64,000 nucleotides of DNA, from positions 62,001 through 126,000 of the forward strand of contig NZ_SDKM01000003.1 of the NCBI RefSeq assembly GCF_004519545.1. Direction: 5' to 3'. The notes under the pieces were generated by a model that saw only the letters and a list, made by a program, of their open reading frames with translations, had not been told where the DNA came from and did no database searches. Shown here piece after piece: positions 35,425 to 45,000 of this stretch. The stretch is from Nocardioides guangzhouensis. Its GTDB lineage: Bacteria > Actinomycetota > Actinomycetes > Propionibacteriales > Nocardioidaceae. How positions within the stretch are numbered: position 1 is the first letter of the stretch; each line of letters begins with the position of its first letter. A program made the position numbers and the translations under genes.

Positions 35425-36450
35425 TCAGTGCTCGAAGTCGATGGCGCTGTAGGCGCGCAGCTTGGAGAGCCGGTGCTCGGAGGTGATCGAGCGGATGGTG
35501 CCGCTGCGCGAGCGCATGACCAGGCTGTGGGTGAGCGCGCTGCCGGCGCGGTAGCGGACGCCCTTCATCAGCTCGCCGTCGGTGATGCCGGTGGCCACGA
35601 AGAAGCAGTCGTCGCCGGTGACCAGGTCGTCGGTGGTCAGCACCCGCTCCAGGTCGTGGCCGGCGTCGACCGCCCGCTGCCGCTCGTCGTCGTCGCGCGG
35701 CCACAGCCGACCCTGGATGGTGCCGCCCAGGCACTTCATCGCGCAGGCCGCGATGATCCCCTCCGGAGTGCCGCCGACGCCGAGCAGCAGGTCGATGCCG
35801 GTGTCGGCCCGGGCGGCCATGATCGCGCCCGCGACGTCGCCGTCGACGATGAACTTGATCCGGGCGCCGGTGGCCCGGATGTCCTCGGCCATCTTCTCGT
35901 GGCGCGGCCGGTCGAGCAGTACGACCGTGACGTCCTCGGGGCTGGAGCCCTTGGCCTTGGCGACCAGGTTGATGTTCTCCGCGACCGGGAGCCGGATGTC
36001 GACCACCGCCGCGGCCTCGGGGCCGGTGACCAGCTTCTCCATGTAGAACACCGCGGACGGGTCGTACATCGTGCCGCGCGGGGCGACCGCGAGCACCGAG
36101 ATCGCGTTGGCCATGCCTTTGGCGGTCAGCGTGGTGCCGTCGATCGGGTCGACCGCGACGTCGCACTCCGGGCCGGAGCCGTCGCCGACGGTCTCGCCGT
36201 TGTAGAGCATGGGCGCGTTGTCCTTCTCGCCCTCGCCGATGACCACGACGCCGTTCATGCCGATGCTGGAGATCATCACCCGCATCGCGTTCACTGCGAC
36301 GCCGTCGGCGCCGTTCTTGTCACCCCGGCCCACCCAGCGACCGGCCGCCATCGCGGCCGCCTCGGTGACCCGGACCAGCTCCAGCGCCAGGTTGCGGTCG
36401 GGGGACTCGGGGCTGACGGACAGGGACGGCGGCACCGGGCTCTCGTTCAT
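35425..36450 (-). CDS. glpX: Fructose-1,6-bisphosphatase class II
   Basis: The 341-residue protein matches GlpX over its full length: [50 protein letters not shown] with the metal-binding [15 protein letters not shown] and [20 protein letters not shown]. It removes the 1-phosphate in gluconeogenesis. It is the usual only FBPase of actinobacteria. [10 protein letters not shown] was chosen as the start; a GTG 21 bp upstream overlaps the modC stop. Confidence 0.95.
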   Translation of the reverse strand: MNESPVPPSLSVSPESPDRNLALELVRVTEAAAMAAGRWVGRGDKNGADGVAVNAMRVMISSIGMNGVVVIGEGEKDNAPMLYNGETVGDGSGPECDVAVDPIDGTTLTAKGMANAISVLAVAPRGTMYDPSAVFYMEKLVTGPEAAAVVDIRLPVAENINLVAKAKGSSPEDVTVVLLDRPRHEKMAEDIRATGARIKFIVDGDVAGAIMAARADTGIDLLLGVGGTPEGIIAACAMKCLGGTIQGRLWPRDDDERQRAVDAGHDLERVLTTDDLVTGDDCFFVATGITDGELMKGVRYRAGSALTHSLVMRSRSGTIRSITSEHRLSKLRAYSAIDFEH

Positions 36451-36467
36451 GCCCGGATCGTATCGGC

Positions 36468-37463
36468 TCACGTCGGGGCGGCGACGTACGAACGGACCGA
36501 GGTCTCCTTGACCGACAGCCAGACCTCCCGGCCGGGGACCAGCCCGAGCTCGGCGGCGGCCGCCGGGGTCACGTCCGCGATGAGCTCCTGGCCGCCGACC
36601 GCGTGCACGACCAGGCGCAGCGCCGCGCCGTGCGGGCTGGCGGCGGCGATCCGGCCCGGCCAGCGGTTGCGGGCGGAGCCGTCCGGCTCGTGGAGGTCGA
36701 CGTTGACGGCGGTCGGGCTGAACGCCCGGAACCGCTCGCCGTCTCGGAGCACGTTCAGGCCGACCAGCCGGGCGACGTGGTCGGTGGCCGGTTGCTGGGC
36801 GACCTCCAGTGGGGTGCCGAACTGCGCGACCCGGCCGGCGTCGACGACCAGCACCCGCGTGGCGATCGTGAGCGCGTCGATGGCGTCGTGGGTGACCAGC
36901 AGCGTGACGCCGTCGTAGTCGCGCAGGTGCCGGGCCAGCTCCAGCCGGAGCGCCGTCGCCACCGACACGTCCAGACCGGCCATCGGCTCGTCGAGCAGCA
37001 GCAGCCGTGGGTCGGCGGCCAGGGCCCGGGCGATGGCGACCCGCTGGGCCTGCCCGCCCGAGAGCTGCCGCGGCTTGCGGCCGGCCAGGTCGCCGATGCC
37101 GAGGCGGTCCAGCCAGTCCTGCGCAGCGGCCTCGGCGGTACGACGGGACACGCCGCGCGAGCGGGGCCCGAAGGCCACGTTCGCCCGGGCGGTGAGGTGC
37201 GGGAACAGCATCTTGTCCTGGAAGACCAGGCCGACGCGGCGCTCGCGCACGGGGAGGGTGAGCAGGTCGGTGCCGTCGAGCAGCGCGTGGCCGGTGGCCG
37301 GGACCAGCCCGGCGAGCGCCCGGACCAGGGTGGACTTGCCGGCGCCGTTCGGCCCGATCACCGCGACGATCTCGCCCGGGGCGGCCGTCAGCGCGACGTC
37401 GAGCCGGTCGGGGACCGCGAGCCGGGCGTCGAGGCCCGGGCCCACGGAGGCAGCCCCGCTCAC
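36468..37463 (-). CDS. modC: Molybdate ABC transporter ATP-binding protein
   Basis: The 331-residue ATPase has Walker [10 protein letters not shown], signature [15 protein letters not shown], Walker [13 protein letters not shown] and switch His [12 protein letters not shown]-terminal TOBE domain (about residues 260-330, [20 protein letters not shown]) is typical of ModC. The GTG start overlaps the modB stop by four bases. Operon context with modA and modB supports molybdate rather than another oxyanion. Confidence 0.9.
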   Translation of the reverse strand: MSGAASVGPGLDARLAVPDRLDVALTAAPGEIVAVIGPNGAGKSTLVRALAGLVPATGHALLDGTDLLTLPVRERRVGLVFQDKMLFPHLTARANVAFGPRSRGVSRRTAEAAAQDWLDRLGIGDLAGRKPRQLSGGQAQRVAIARALAADPRLLLLDEPMAGLDVSVATALRLELARHLRDYDGVTLLVTHDAIDALTIATRVLVVDAGRVAQFGTPLEVAQQPATDHVARLVGLNVLRDGERFRAFSPTAVNVDLHEPDGSARNRWPGRIAAASPHGAALRLVVHAVGGQELIADVTPAAAAELGLVPGREVWLSVKETSVRSYVAAPT

Positions 37464-38254
37464 GGCGTGCCCAGCCAGCGGTCGCGCAGCAGGAGCAGCA
37501 CCGTGATCGACACCCCCAGCATCACCAGGCTGGCGGCGAGCGCGGCCCCCTGGTCGGACTGGCGGGTGACGTAGATCAGGGTGGGCATCGTCTGCGTGGT
37601 CCCGGGGTAGTTGCCGTTGAACGTGATGGTGGCACCGAACTCACCCAGCGAGCGGGCCCAACCCAGCACCATCCCGGCCAGGATGCCCGGCAGCGCCAAC
37701 GGCACCGTCACCCGGCGGAAGGCGGTCCACCGGGAGGCGCCGAGCGTCGCGGCTGCGGCGTCGTACTCCTTGTCGGCCGAGCGCAGCGCGCCCTCGATCG
37801 CGATCACCACGAACGGCATCGAGACGAACACGTGTGCCAGCACCACGCCCCACACCGTGAACGGGAAGGCGAAGCCGGTGAGCTCGAGCAGCGGCTCGCC
37901 GATCACGCCGGTCCGGCCGAACGCCGTCCGCAGGGCCACGCCCGCCACCACCGGCGGCAGCACCAGCGGCACCGTGACCAGGGCCCGCAGAAGTCCGCGG
38001 CCCTGGAAGTCGACGCGAGCCAGCAGCCAGGCCAGCGGCAGCCCGAGGAGCAGGCAGACCAGCATCGCCGCGGTCGAGGTCACGAGCGACAGGCGGAGCG
38101 CCTCGCGGAGCTGCTCGCTGCCCAGCTGGTCGGCGAGCCCGGACCAGTCGGTGGCGGCGACCATCGCCGCCAGCGGGACGACGAGGAGCAGGGTGGCGAT
38201 CGCTGCCGGCAGCAGCAGGAGCGCCGGCGGGCGACCGAGCGGGTCCCTGGTCAC
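37460..38254 (-). CDS. modB: Molybdate ABC transporter permease
   Basis: The 264-residue permease has about five helices and the EAA loop [41 protein letters not shown] and [21 protein letters not shown] are close to ModB/CysT-type subunits, the latter being the characteristic ModB segment. Overlaps of four bases with modA and modC show tight translational coupling. Confidence 0.92.
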   Translation of the reverse strand: MTRDPLGRPPALLLLPAAIATLLLVVPLAAMVAATDWSGLADQLGSEQLREALRLSLVTSTAAMLVCLLLGLPLAWLLARVDFQGRGLLRALVTVPLVLPPVVAGVALRTAFGRTGVIGEPLLELTGFAFPFTVWGVVLAHVFVSMPFVVIAIEGALRSADKEYDAAAATLGASRWTAFRRVTVPLALPGILAGMVLGWARSLGEFGATITFNGNYPGTTQTMPTLIYVTRQSDQGAALAASLVMLGVSITVLLLLRDRWLGTP

Positions 38255-39027
38255 GGTGCCGAGAAGCCGGCCTCCGCGAGCGTGGCCTGCCCCTCCTCGG
38301 AGGTGACCAGGTCCACCCAGGCCTGGGCCAGGTCTTCGTCGTCGGTCTGCGAGAGGGCAGCAATGTAGTACGACGTGGGGTGGTCGGCGGCGTCGTCGAT
38401 CTCGACCACGTTCACGGCGTCGCCGGCCGCGACCGCGTCCGACTTGTAGACGAAGCCGGCGTCCGCCTCGCCCGAGGTGACCTTCTCGAGCGTGGACTTC
38501 ACGTCCTCCTCGAGGCTGACCGGCTCGGAGGTGACCTTGTTGCTCCCGACCAGCTCCAGCGCGACCCGGCCGCAGGGCACCTCGTCGGCGCAGCGCACCC
38601 AGGTCGCGTCAGCGAGGTCGTCGATCGCCTTGATCCCGGCCGGGTTGTCCGGCGGGGTGACCAGCACCATCGTGTTGGTCGCGAACGCCTCGGGCGTGGT
38701 CCCGGTCGCGTCGGCGTCCACCGCGACCTGCATGGACTTCTCGTCCGCGGTCGCGAGCACGTCGCCGGGTGCGCCGTCCGCGGCCTGCTCGGCGAGGTCG
38801 GTGCTGGAGCCGAACGAGAACTCCACCTCCACCCCGTCGTGCTCGGCCTCGAAGTCCTTGGCGAAGCTCTCGAACACCTCGGTCAGCGAGGCGGCCGCCA
38901 GCACGGTGAACGTCTGGGTGCCTCCGTCCGTGCCCGGCTCGGAGTCGTCGGAGCCGCAGGCGGCCGACGGCACGAGCAGCAGCAGGGCGACGAGGGCGAC
39001 CCGGAGCGGACGCAGGGTGGTGGGCAT
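38251..39027 (-). CDS. modA: Molybdate-binding lipoprotein
   Basis: The 258-residue protein has a lipoprotein signal ending in LVPSAAC (Cys at residue 24). The mature part begins with FTVLAAASLTEVFESFAKDF and contains FSFGSSTDLAEQ and PGDVLATADEKSM, the oxyanion-binding loops of ModA. It delivers molybdate to ModBC for molybdenum cofactor synthesis. It starts four bases after the stop of the TOBE-domain HTH gene. Confidence 0.92.
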   Translation of the reverse strand: MPTTLRPLRVALVALLLLVPSAACGSDDSEPGTDGGTQTFTVLAAASLTEVFESFAKDFEAEHDGVEVEFSFGSSTDLAEQAADGAPGDVLATADEKSMQVAVDADATGTTPEAFATNTMVLVTPPDNPAGIKAIDDLADATWVRCADEVPCGRVALELVGSNKVTSEPVSLEEDVKSTLEKVTSGEADAGFVYKSDAVAAGDAVNVVEIDDAADHPTSYYIAALSQTDDEDLAQAWVDLVTSEEGQATLAEAGFSAP

Positions 39028-39030
39028 GGG

Positions 39031-39426
39031 TCAGGGCCTCTCGACGACGACGTTGGTGGACTTCACCGAGGCGATGGCGCGGACACCGGGCTCGAGGGCG
39101 AGCTCCTCGGCCGCCTCGGTGCTCATCAGCGACACCATCCGGTAGGGCCCGCAGATCATCTCCACCTGCGCCATCACGGTGTCCTTGGTGACCTTGGTGA
39201 CGATCCCGGAGAGCCGGTTGCGGGCGCTCACCGCGGAGGCCCGCGAGGCCTCGCGGTCCGGGTGCTCGGCCAGGGACTCGGCGAGCGCGGCCAGGTCGGT
39301 CCCCGCGACCACGGAGCGTCCCCCGTCGCTCGTGGTGCGGAGCCGTCCCGCCTCGACCCACCGGCGCAGGGTGTCGTCGCTGACACCGAGCAGCTCGGCG
39401 GCTTCCGCAATCCGATACGTCGTCAC
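39031..39426 (-). CDS. HTH-TOBE molybdate-responsive regulator/binding protein
   Basis: The 131-residue protein combines a MerR/excisionase-like HTH (TYRIAEAAELLGVSDDTLRRW, residues 2-22) with a C-terminal Mop/TOBE domain (SARNRLSGIVTKVTKDTVMA, then SVKSTNVVVE). The Mop half binds molybdate or tungstate in ModE-like proteins and molbindins, so the protein probably senses molybdate and controls modABC, which it leads. The palindrome at 39437, 11 bp upstream, is a candidate operator. A GTG at 39444 would add six residues but runs into that palindrome. Confidence 0.85.
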   Translation of the reverse strand: MTTYRIAEAAELLGVSDDTLRRWVEAGRLRTTSDGGRSVVAGTDLAALAESLAEHPDREASRASAVSARNRLSGIVTKVTKDTVMAQVEMICGPYRMVSLMSTEAAEELALEPGVRAIASVKSTNVVVERP

Positions 39427-39436
39427 GGGTGAAGTG

Positions 39437-39452
39437 TGCCGCACCTGCGGCA
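39437..39452. promoter_or_regulatory. Candidate operator of the mod operon
   Basis: TGCCGCACCTGCGGCA has seven-base arms around CC. It lies 11 bp upstream of the HTH-TOBE start. Its core CGCACCTGCG recurs exactly at 39471-39480, giving a direct repeat in the divergent promoter region. Confidence 0.5.
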
Positions 39453-39548
39453 GGATTGACCAGTAGGCTCCGCACCTGCGCGTCGCGGACTCCCGCTTCC
39501 GGGGTGTCGTTCCACCCGGCGACCGGGGTCTCGGGCCGGCCCGGGAGA

Positions 39549-40127
39549 ATGCTGCGTGTGAGCGAGCAGGCGGGCCGGTACCAACGCAGCTTCCCGGGGA
39601 TGGTGGGCGCGCTGATCGTCGTGATCGGGGTCATCGTCGCGTTCGTGGCATTCCGCGCGCTCAACCGCGACGACCTCGAGATCAAGCCGGACAGCGTCGA
39701 CTACCTCGCCACCGTCAAGGCGCTGCAACAAGGCGGCGGCGGCCCGGTCGTCTACCCGCCGACGCTGCCCCAGGGCTGGATCGCGACCGCCGCGGCGTAC
39801 AACGCGGACGGCGTCTGGGGCATCTCGCTGCTCAGCGGCGAGGACCACTTCGTCGGGATCCGCCAGGACACCGTCGACCCCGGCGCCGACGCCGGGAGCA
39901 CCCTCGACGACCTGGTGACGACGTACGTCGACGCGGACGCGCAGGAGGGCGACCCGGTCACGCTGGACAGCACGCTGGCGCCCGAGTGGCGGTCGTTCAC
40001 CGACGGCGGCGGCGACTACGGGCTGGCGGCGGAGACCGACGCCGGCGTCGTGCTCGTGGTCGGCACCGCCCCCGAGGAGCGGATCCGGGACCTCACCGCG
40101 TCGCTGACCACCGACGACGTGTCCTGA
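39549..40127 (+). CDS. DUF4245 domain-containing membrane-anchored protein
   Basis: The 192-residue protein has one N-terminal membrane helix (MVGALIVVIGVIVAFVAFRA) and an extracytoplasmic domain starting near VDYLATVKALQ. PPTLPQGWIATAAAYNADGVWGI and the final VLVVGTAPEERIRDLTASL match the DUF4245 family of actinobacteria, which has no assigned function. A GTG at 39558 has better spacing to the GGGAG ribosome site and may be the real start. Confidence 0.82.
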   Translation: MLRVSEQAGRYQRSFPGMVGALIVVIGVIVAFVAFRALNRDDLEIKPDSVDYLATVKALQQGGGGPVVYPPTLPQGWIATAAAYNADGVWGISLLSGEDHFVGIRQDTVDPGADAGSTLDDLVTTYVDADAQEGDPVTLDSTLAPEWRSFTDGGGDYGLAAETDAGVVLVVGTAPEERIRDLTASLTTDDVS

Positions 40128-40137
40128 GCCGCCGGGC

Positions 40138-40353
40138 TCAGTCCCCGTCGGCCTCGATCGCGGCGTCGAGCCGCTTGCGGGCGCCGTCGAGCCAGCCCTG
40201 GCAGACCCGGGCGAGCTTCTCGCCGCGCTCCCAGAGCGCGAGTGACTCCTCCAGCGACGTGCCGCCGGCCTCGAGCTGGGCGACCACCGCGACCAGCTCC
40301 TCGCGGGCGGCCTCGTAGGAAAGGCCCTCGGTCTCGTCGGACTGGTCACTCAT
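40138..40353 (-). CDS. xseB: Exodeoxyribonuclease VII small subunit
   Basis: The 71-residue protein shows the XseB pattern [20 protein letters not shown], then [19 protein letters not shown]. Several XseB copies bind one XseA to form the single-strand-specific nuclease. It overlaps the xseA end by eight bases, so the two are co-translated. Confidence 0.92.
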   Translation of the reverse strand: MSDQSDETEGLSYEAAREELVAVVAQLEAGGTSLEESLALWERGEKLARVCQGWLDGARKRLDAAIEADGD

Positions 40354-41611
40354 GGGTGTCCTCCTCCTCGGGCTCGACCAGCGGGGTCGCGGCCTCGGTG
40401 CGGGTGGTGGTGGCGTGCAGGCGTCCGTCGGCGACTCGCACCGAGACCGGGTCGCCCTCGGCCAGCCCGGCGACGGACGTCAGCACGTGGCCGTCGGGAT
40501 CCTGGAGCACGGCGTACCCCCGGCGCAGGGTGGCCAGCGGTGAGAGCGCCGCCGCCCGGGCGGCGTGGTGCCGCACGTCGTCGGAGGCGCGGTCCAGCCG
40601 GTGCCGGAGAGTGCGGCGGGCACGGTCGCGCAGCGCGTGCAGCTCGTCGATCCGGGCGTCGACCAGGGTTCGCGGGTCGGCCATGGCGGGTCGCGACCGG
40701 ATCGCGTCGAGGCGGTGCTGCTCGCGCTCGACCCAGCCGGTCAGGACCGTGCGCATCCGGTCCCGGGCCGAGGCGACGCGCTGGGTCTCCTCGGCGACGT
40801 CGGGCACCACCCGGCGGGCCGCGTCGGTCGGGGTGGACGCGCGCACGTCGGCGACCAGGTCGAGGAGCGGCTGGTCCGCCTCGTGCCCGATGGCGGAGAC
40901 CACCGGCGTCCGTGCCCGGTGGACGGCCCGCACCAGCGCCTCGTCGGAGAACGGCAGCAGGTCCTCGACCGAGCCGCCGCCGCGGGCGATCACGATGACG
41001 TCGACCTCGGGGTCGCGGTCGAGGCGGCCCAGCGCCTCGATCACCTCGACGGCGCTGTCGCGGCCCTGCATGCGGGCGGCGGCCACCCGGACCTCGACCG
41101 AGGGCCAACGGCGGCGGGCGTTCTCGACGACGTCGCGCTCGGCGTCGGAGCCGGGGGCGGTCACCAGGCCGACGGTGTGTGGCAGGAACGGCAGCCGGCG
41201 CTTGAGCTCGGCCGCGAACAGACCCTCGGCCGCCAGCAGCTGGCGCCGGCGCTCGATTCGGGCCAGCAGCTCGCCGAGCCCGACCGTGCGGATGTCGCGG
41301 GCCTGCAGCGAGAGGGTGCCGCGGGTCGCGTAGAACGACGGCTTCGCCTGGATCACGATGCTCGCCCCCTCGACCACCGGCGGGTTGAGCCCGTCGAACA
41401 GGGCGCGGGAGCAGGTCACGGAGATCGACAGGTCGGCGACGGGGTCGCGCAGGGTGAGGAACACCGTGGCCAGCCCCTGCCGGCGGCTGAGCTGGGCCAC
41501 CTGGCCCTCGACCCAGATCACGCCGAGACGGTCGATGTACGCCGCGAGCGCGTTGGCCACCGCCCGCACCGGGGCGGGGGACTCGAGGGTGGTGTCGCGC
41601 AGCGAGGGCAC
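40346..41611 (-). CDS. xseA: Exodeoxyribonuclease VII large subunit
   Basis: The 421-residue protein has an N-terminal OB fold ([18 protein letters not shown]) and the catalytic domain with [40 protein letters not shown] and [20 protein letters not shown], the conserved XseA blocks. A coiled-coil region follows, and the C-terminus [16 protein letters not shown] is typical. It degrades single-stranded DNA in repair. The GTG start is 89 bp from the divergent ispH. Confidence 0.95.
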   Translation of the reverse strand: MPSLRDTTLESPAPVRAVANALAAYIDRLGVIWVEGQVAQLSRRQGLATVFLTLRDPVADLSISVTCSRALFDGLNPPVVEGASIVIQAKPSFYATRGTLSLQARDIRTVGLGELLARIERRRQLLAAEGLFAAELKRRLPFLPHTVGLVTAPGSDAERDVVENARRRWPSVEVRVAAARMQGRDSAVEVIEALGRLDRDPEVDVIVIARGGGSVEDLLPFSDEALVRAVHRARTPVVSAIGHEADQPLLDLVADVRASTPTDAARRVVPDVAEETQRVASARDRMRTVLTGWVEREQHRLDAIRSRPAMADPRTLVDARIDELHALRDRARRTLRHRLDRASDDVRHHAARAAALSPLATLRRGYAVLQDPDGHVLTSVAGLAEGDPVSVRVADGRLHATTTRTEAATPLVEPEEEDTHE

Positions 41612-41700
41612 GGGCCGGAGCCTAGGGCACCCGACCGACGGGCCGCCGGACCGACGGCGGCAGTTCGGCCGGGGCGCGCCGCGTCCGTAGACTCGGGCCC

Positions 41701-42702
41701 ATGAGCACCGACCTGGGCACCCCCGCCGTACTCTCGCCCGACGAGGCCGAGCGCGCCGTGCGCCTGGCCGCGCCGCGCGGCTACTGCGCCGGCGTCGACC
41801 GCGCGGTGATCACCGTAGAGAAGGCGCTCGACCTCTACGGCGCGCCGGTCTACGTCCGCAAGCAGATCGTGCACAACAAGCACGTGGTCGCGAACCTCGA
41901 GGGGCGCGGCGCGATCTTCGTCGAGGAGCTCGACGAGGTCCCCGAGGGCGCGACCGTCGTGTTCTCCGCGCACGGCGTCTCTCCCGAGGTGCACCGGCAG
42001 GCGGGAGAGCGCTCGCTCAAGACCATCGACGCCACCTGCCCCCTGGTGACCAAGGTGCACCACGAGGCGAAGCGGTTCGCCGGCGAGGACTACGACATCC
42101 TGCTGATCGGGCACGAGGGCCACGAGGAGGTCGAGGGCACCGCCGGTGAGGCCCCCGAGCACATCCAGCTCGTGCAGGGCCCGGACGACGTCGCCGGCAT
42201 CACCGTCCGCGACCCCGAGCGCGTCGCCTGGCTGTCGCAGACCACGCTCTCGGTCGACGAGACCATGGAGACGGTGGCCGCGATCCGCAAGCGGTTCCCG
42301 GCCCTGCTCGACCCGCCGAGCGACGACATCTGCTACGCCACCCAGAACCGCCAGCTCGCGGTCAAGGAGATCGCGCACGACGCCGACCTGGTGATCGTGG
42401 TGGGCTCCGGCAACTCCTCCAACTCGGTGCGGCTGGTCGAGGTCGCGCTGGAGTCCGGCGCGAAGGCCTCCCACCGCGTCGACGACGCCTCCGAGATCGA
42501 CGAGGCCTGGCTCGAGGGCGTCTCCACGGTCAGCGTCACCTCCGGCGCGTCCGTGCCGGAGGAGCTGGTCGAGGGCGTGCTGGAGTTCCTCGCCGAGCGC
42601 GGCTACCCCGACGCCCAGGCCGTGCACACCGCCGAGGAGTCCCTGATCTTCGCGCTGCCCCCCGAGCTGCGCCGCGACCTGCGCGCCGCCGCCCGCGACT
42701 GA
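41701..42702 (+). CDS. ispH: 4-hydroxy-3-methylbut-2-enyl diphosphate reductase
   Basis: The 333-residue protein performs the last step of the MEP isoprenoid pathway. The three cluster cysteines are in [26 protein letters not shown] and [11 protein letters not shown]. Other conserved residues are [24 protein letters not shown] and [10 protein letters not shown]. It would supply the isopentenyl diphosphate used by the prenyl transferase at 1838. Confidence 0.96.
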   Translation: MSTDLGTPAVLSPDEAERAVRLAAPRGYCAGVDRAVITVEKALDLYGAPVYVRKQIVHNKHVVANLEGRGAIFVEELDEVPEGATVVFSAHGVSPEVHRQAGERSLKTIDATCPLVTKVHHEAKRFAGEDYDILLIGHEGHEEVEGTAGEAPEHIQLVQGPDDVAGITVRDPERVAWLSQTTLSVDETMETVAAIRKRFPALLDPPSDDICYATQNRQLAVKEIAHDADLVIVVGSGNSSNSVRLVEVALESGAKASHRVDDASEIDEAWLEGVSTVSVTSGASVPEELVEGVLEFLAERGYPDAQAVHTAEESLIFALPPELRRDLRAAARD

Positions 42703-42715
42703 GCGGGCGCCCGGC

Positions 42716-43339
42716 ATGGCCCGTTACGTCGACATCCATCCCGACAACCCGCAGCAACGGCTGGTCGACCAGGTCGTCGAGGCGCTGCGCGACGACGCCC
42801 TCATCGCCTACCCGACGGACTCCGGCTACGCACTCGGTTGCCAGCTCGGCAACCGCGACGGCCGCGACCGCATCCTGCGGATCCGGCAGCTCGACGACAA
42901 GCACCACTTCACGCTGATGTGCCGCGACTTCGCCCAGCTCGGGCAGTTCGTGCACGTGGACAACCATGCGTTCCGTGCGATCAAGGCGGTCACCCCCGGG
43001 CCGTACACCTTCATCCTGCCGGCCACGGGCGAGGTGCCGCGCCGGCTGATGCACCCGAAGAAGCGCACCGTCGGTGTCCGGATCACCGACCACGTCGTCA
43101 CCTGTGCGCTGCTCGAGGCCATGGGCGAGCCGATCCTGACCAGCACCCTCATCCTGCCCGGGGAGGACGAGCCGCGGTCGCTGGGCTGGGAGATCAAAGA
43201 GGAGCTCGACCACGTCGTCGACATCGTGGTCGAGTCCGGCGAGTGCCTGCCGGTGCCGACGACGGTCGTCGACTACTCCGAGGGTGCGCCCGAGGTGCTC
43301 CGCCGCGGCGCCGGGGACGCCACGAGGTTCGCGTCCTGA
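42716..43339 (+). CDS. YrdC/Sua5-domain protein (YciO type)
   Basis: The 207-residue protein begins close to ispH (13 bp). LIAYPTDSGYALGCQLGNRD, RIRQLDDKHHFTLMCRDFAQ and KAVTPGPYTFILPAT follow the YrdC fold. The KKRTVGVRITDH segment and length match the YciO subgroup. YrdC/Sua5 proteins make threonylcarbamoyl-AMP for tRNA modification; whether YciO members do so is less certain. Its last 67 bp overlap the convergent DUF6542 gene. Confidence 0.85.
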   Translation: MARYVDIHPDNPQQRLVDQVVEALRDDALIAYPTDSGYALGCQLGNRDGRDRILRIRQLDDKHHFTLMCRDFAQLGQFVHVDNHAFRAIKAVTPGPYTFILPATGEVPRRLMHPKKRTVGVRITDHVVTCALLEAMGEPILTSTLILPGEDEPRSLGWEIKEELDHVVDIVVESGECLPVPTTVVDYSEGAPEVLRRGAGDATRFAS

Positions 43340-43776
43340 CCCTCGCGCGGGTCAGGGATCCGGGGTCGCTCGCGGCGTCGGGCCGCCATGACGCGGGTCC
43401 GCATGCCCAGGCAGAACAGGGTCAGCCCGTAGCCGGTGACCAGCGCGGTCGCGTGCCGGGCCAGCCCGGTCACCACTGCCTGGACGGTGCCGTCGGCGGC
43501 GTGGGCCACTGCCGCGGTGTCGACGAGCGCGAGCACCCAGACGGCGCCCAGCATGAGCAGCGGGGGCAGCACGCCGACCGTGAAGAAGTCGCGCGGCCGG
43601 ACCAGCAGGGCGAGCGCGACGCACAGCGGCACGAAGACCAGGTCGAAGACCACGGTCAGCCGGCCGTTGACGAGCATGTCGAGCACCACCGCGGTCAGCG
43701 TGGTCGCGATGCCGAGCACGACCACCTGCCGACCCGGCTCGGTGCCCTCTTCCCAGAGGGTGCGTGCCCTGGCCAC
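43273..43776 (-). CDS. DUF6542-like membrane protein
   Basis: The 167-residue protein has about four hydrophobic helices (VVVLGIATTLTAVVLDMLVN, then LVFVPLCVALALLV, FTVGVLPPLLMLGAVWVLAL and the VTGYGLTLFCLG helix) and a basic tail. LARHATALVTGYGL is typical of the actinobacterial DUF6542 family, which is often beside ispH/xseAB as here. No function is assigned. Its 3' end is antisense to the YciO gene over 67 bp. Confidence 0.7.
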   Translation of the reverse strand: MARARTLWEEGTEPGRQVVVLGIATTLTAVVLDMLVNGRLTVVFDLVFVPLCVALALLVRPRDFFTVGVLPPLLMLGAVWVLALVDTAAVAHAADGTVQAVVTGLARHATALVTGYGLTLFCLGMRTRVMAARRRERPRIPDPREGQDANLVASPAPRRSTSGAPSE

Positions 43777-43797
43777 GGCCCCACCGTAGGCCGCGGG

Positions 43798-45000
43798 TCA
43801 GGCGCCCTGTGCGCGGCGCGCCGTACGGCGGTCGCGGTCGGTCGCGTCGCCGAGGCCGGGCAGCAGGCCCTCGTCGGGCGGGTCGGCGGCGTGCAGCTCG
43901 CGGGCGACCGGGTCGTCCGCAGGCTCGGGGGCGTCGGCGCCGAGCGACCGGGGCGCGGCCTCGACCTGGCGCGGCGTGGGCAGCTCGTCGTCGGTCACCC
44001 CCATCTCGCCGAACCGACGGGCGCTGACCAGCACCCGCGACTCCAGCGCGCCGATCGCCTGGTTGTAGTGGCCGACCGCGGCGCCCAGCGAGCGGCCGAC
44101 GAGGTCGAGGTGGCCGCCCATCCGGGCCAGCCGCTCGTGCAGCTCGCGCCCGAGCCGGTGCACCTCGCTCGCCTGGTCGGCCAGCGCCTCGTGGGACCAG
44201 CCGTGCGCGACCGTGCGCAGCAGCGCGATCAGCGTCGTCGGGGTGGCCAGCACGACCTGGCGTTGCGCGGCGTGCTCGATCAGCGCGCCGTCGGCCTCCA
44301 GCGCTGCCGACAGGAAGGACTCGCCCGGCACGAACAGCACCACGAACTCCGGTGACTCCGGCAGCGCCCGCCAGTAGCGCTTGGCGGAGAGGCCCTCGAC
44401 GTGCTGCCGCACCTGGCGCGCGTGCCGGGCCAGGTGGGCCCCGCGCTCGTCCTCGTCGTCGGTCGCGGTGGCGTCGAGGAACGCGTCGAGCGGGACCTTG
44501 GCGTCGACCACCACGCACTTGTCGCCGGCGAGCCGGACCAGCAGGTCGGGACGGAGCGCTCCGTCCTCGAGACGTGCCTGCTCGGTGAAGTCGCACCGGT
44601 CGACCAGGCCGGCGAGCTCGACCGCGCGGCGCAGGTGCATCTCGCCCCACCGGCCCCGGACCTGAGGCTTGCGCAGCGCGGTCGACAGCGACTGGGTCTC
44701 GCGCCGCAGCGACTCCGTGGACAGGCGCATGTCGGAGACCTGCTGGGCGAGCTGGCCCTGCCAGGTGGCGCGGTCGTGGCCGAGGTCGCGCAGCTGGTCC
44801 TGCAACCGCTCCAGGCCCTCGCGGATCACCGCGTCGCCCGCGGCCCGCTCCTGCAGGGCGGTCAGGGCGGCGGGCAGCGCTGCGGCCCGGTCAGGGCGCG
44901 ACCGGCCCAGCCGCAGGCCGAGCAGCAGGCCGGCCGTCAGGCCGGTCGCCAGCAGGGCCAGGGTCAGCAGCACCGTTGCGAGACTCATGGGACGCAGCAT
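43798..45000 (-). CDS. rmuC: DNA recombination protein RmuC
   Basis: The ~400-residue protein has an N-terminal membrane helix (LATVLLTLALLATGLTAGLL), a coiled coil with QERAAGDAVIREGLERLQDQ, and the RmuC nuclease-like domain: VRGRWGEMHLRRAVELAGL, CVVVDAKVPLDAFL and FVVLFVPGESFLSAAL with ATPTTLIALLRTVAHGW. RmuC limits inversions between short inverted repeats. The start is uncertain (45012 GTG, 45000 ATG, 44988 ATG); any of them lies inside the 3' end of the upstream flavoprotein gene, an overlap of about 100 bp on the same strand. Confidence 0.88.
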   Translation of the reverse strand: MLRPMSLATVLLTLALLATGLTAGLLLGLRLGRSRPDRAAALPAALTALQERAAGDAVIREGLERLQDQLRDLGHDRATWQGQLAQQVSDMRLSTESLRRETQSLSTALRKPQVRGRWGEMHLRRAVELAGLVDRCDFTEQARLEDGALRPDLLVRLAGDKCVVVDAKVPLDAFLDATATDDEDERGAHLARHARQVRQHVEGLSAKRYWRALPESPEFVVLFVPGESFLSAALEADGALIEHAAQRQVVLATPTTLIALLRTVAHGWSHEALADQASEVHRLGRELHERLARMGGHLDLVGRSLGAAVGHYNQAIGALESRVLVSARRFGEMGVTDDELPTPRQVEAAPRSLGADAPEPADDPVARELHAADPPDEGLLPGLGDATDRDRRTARRAQGA

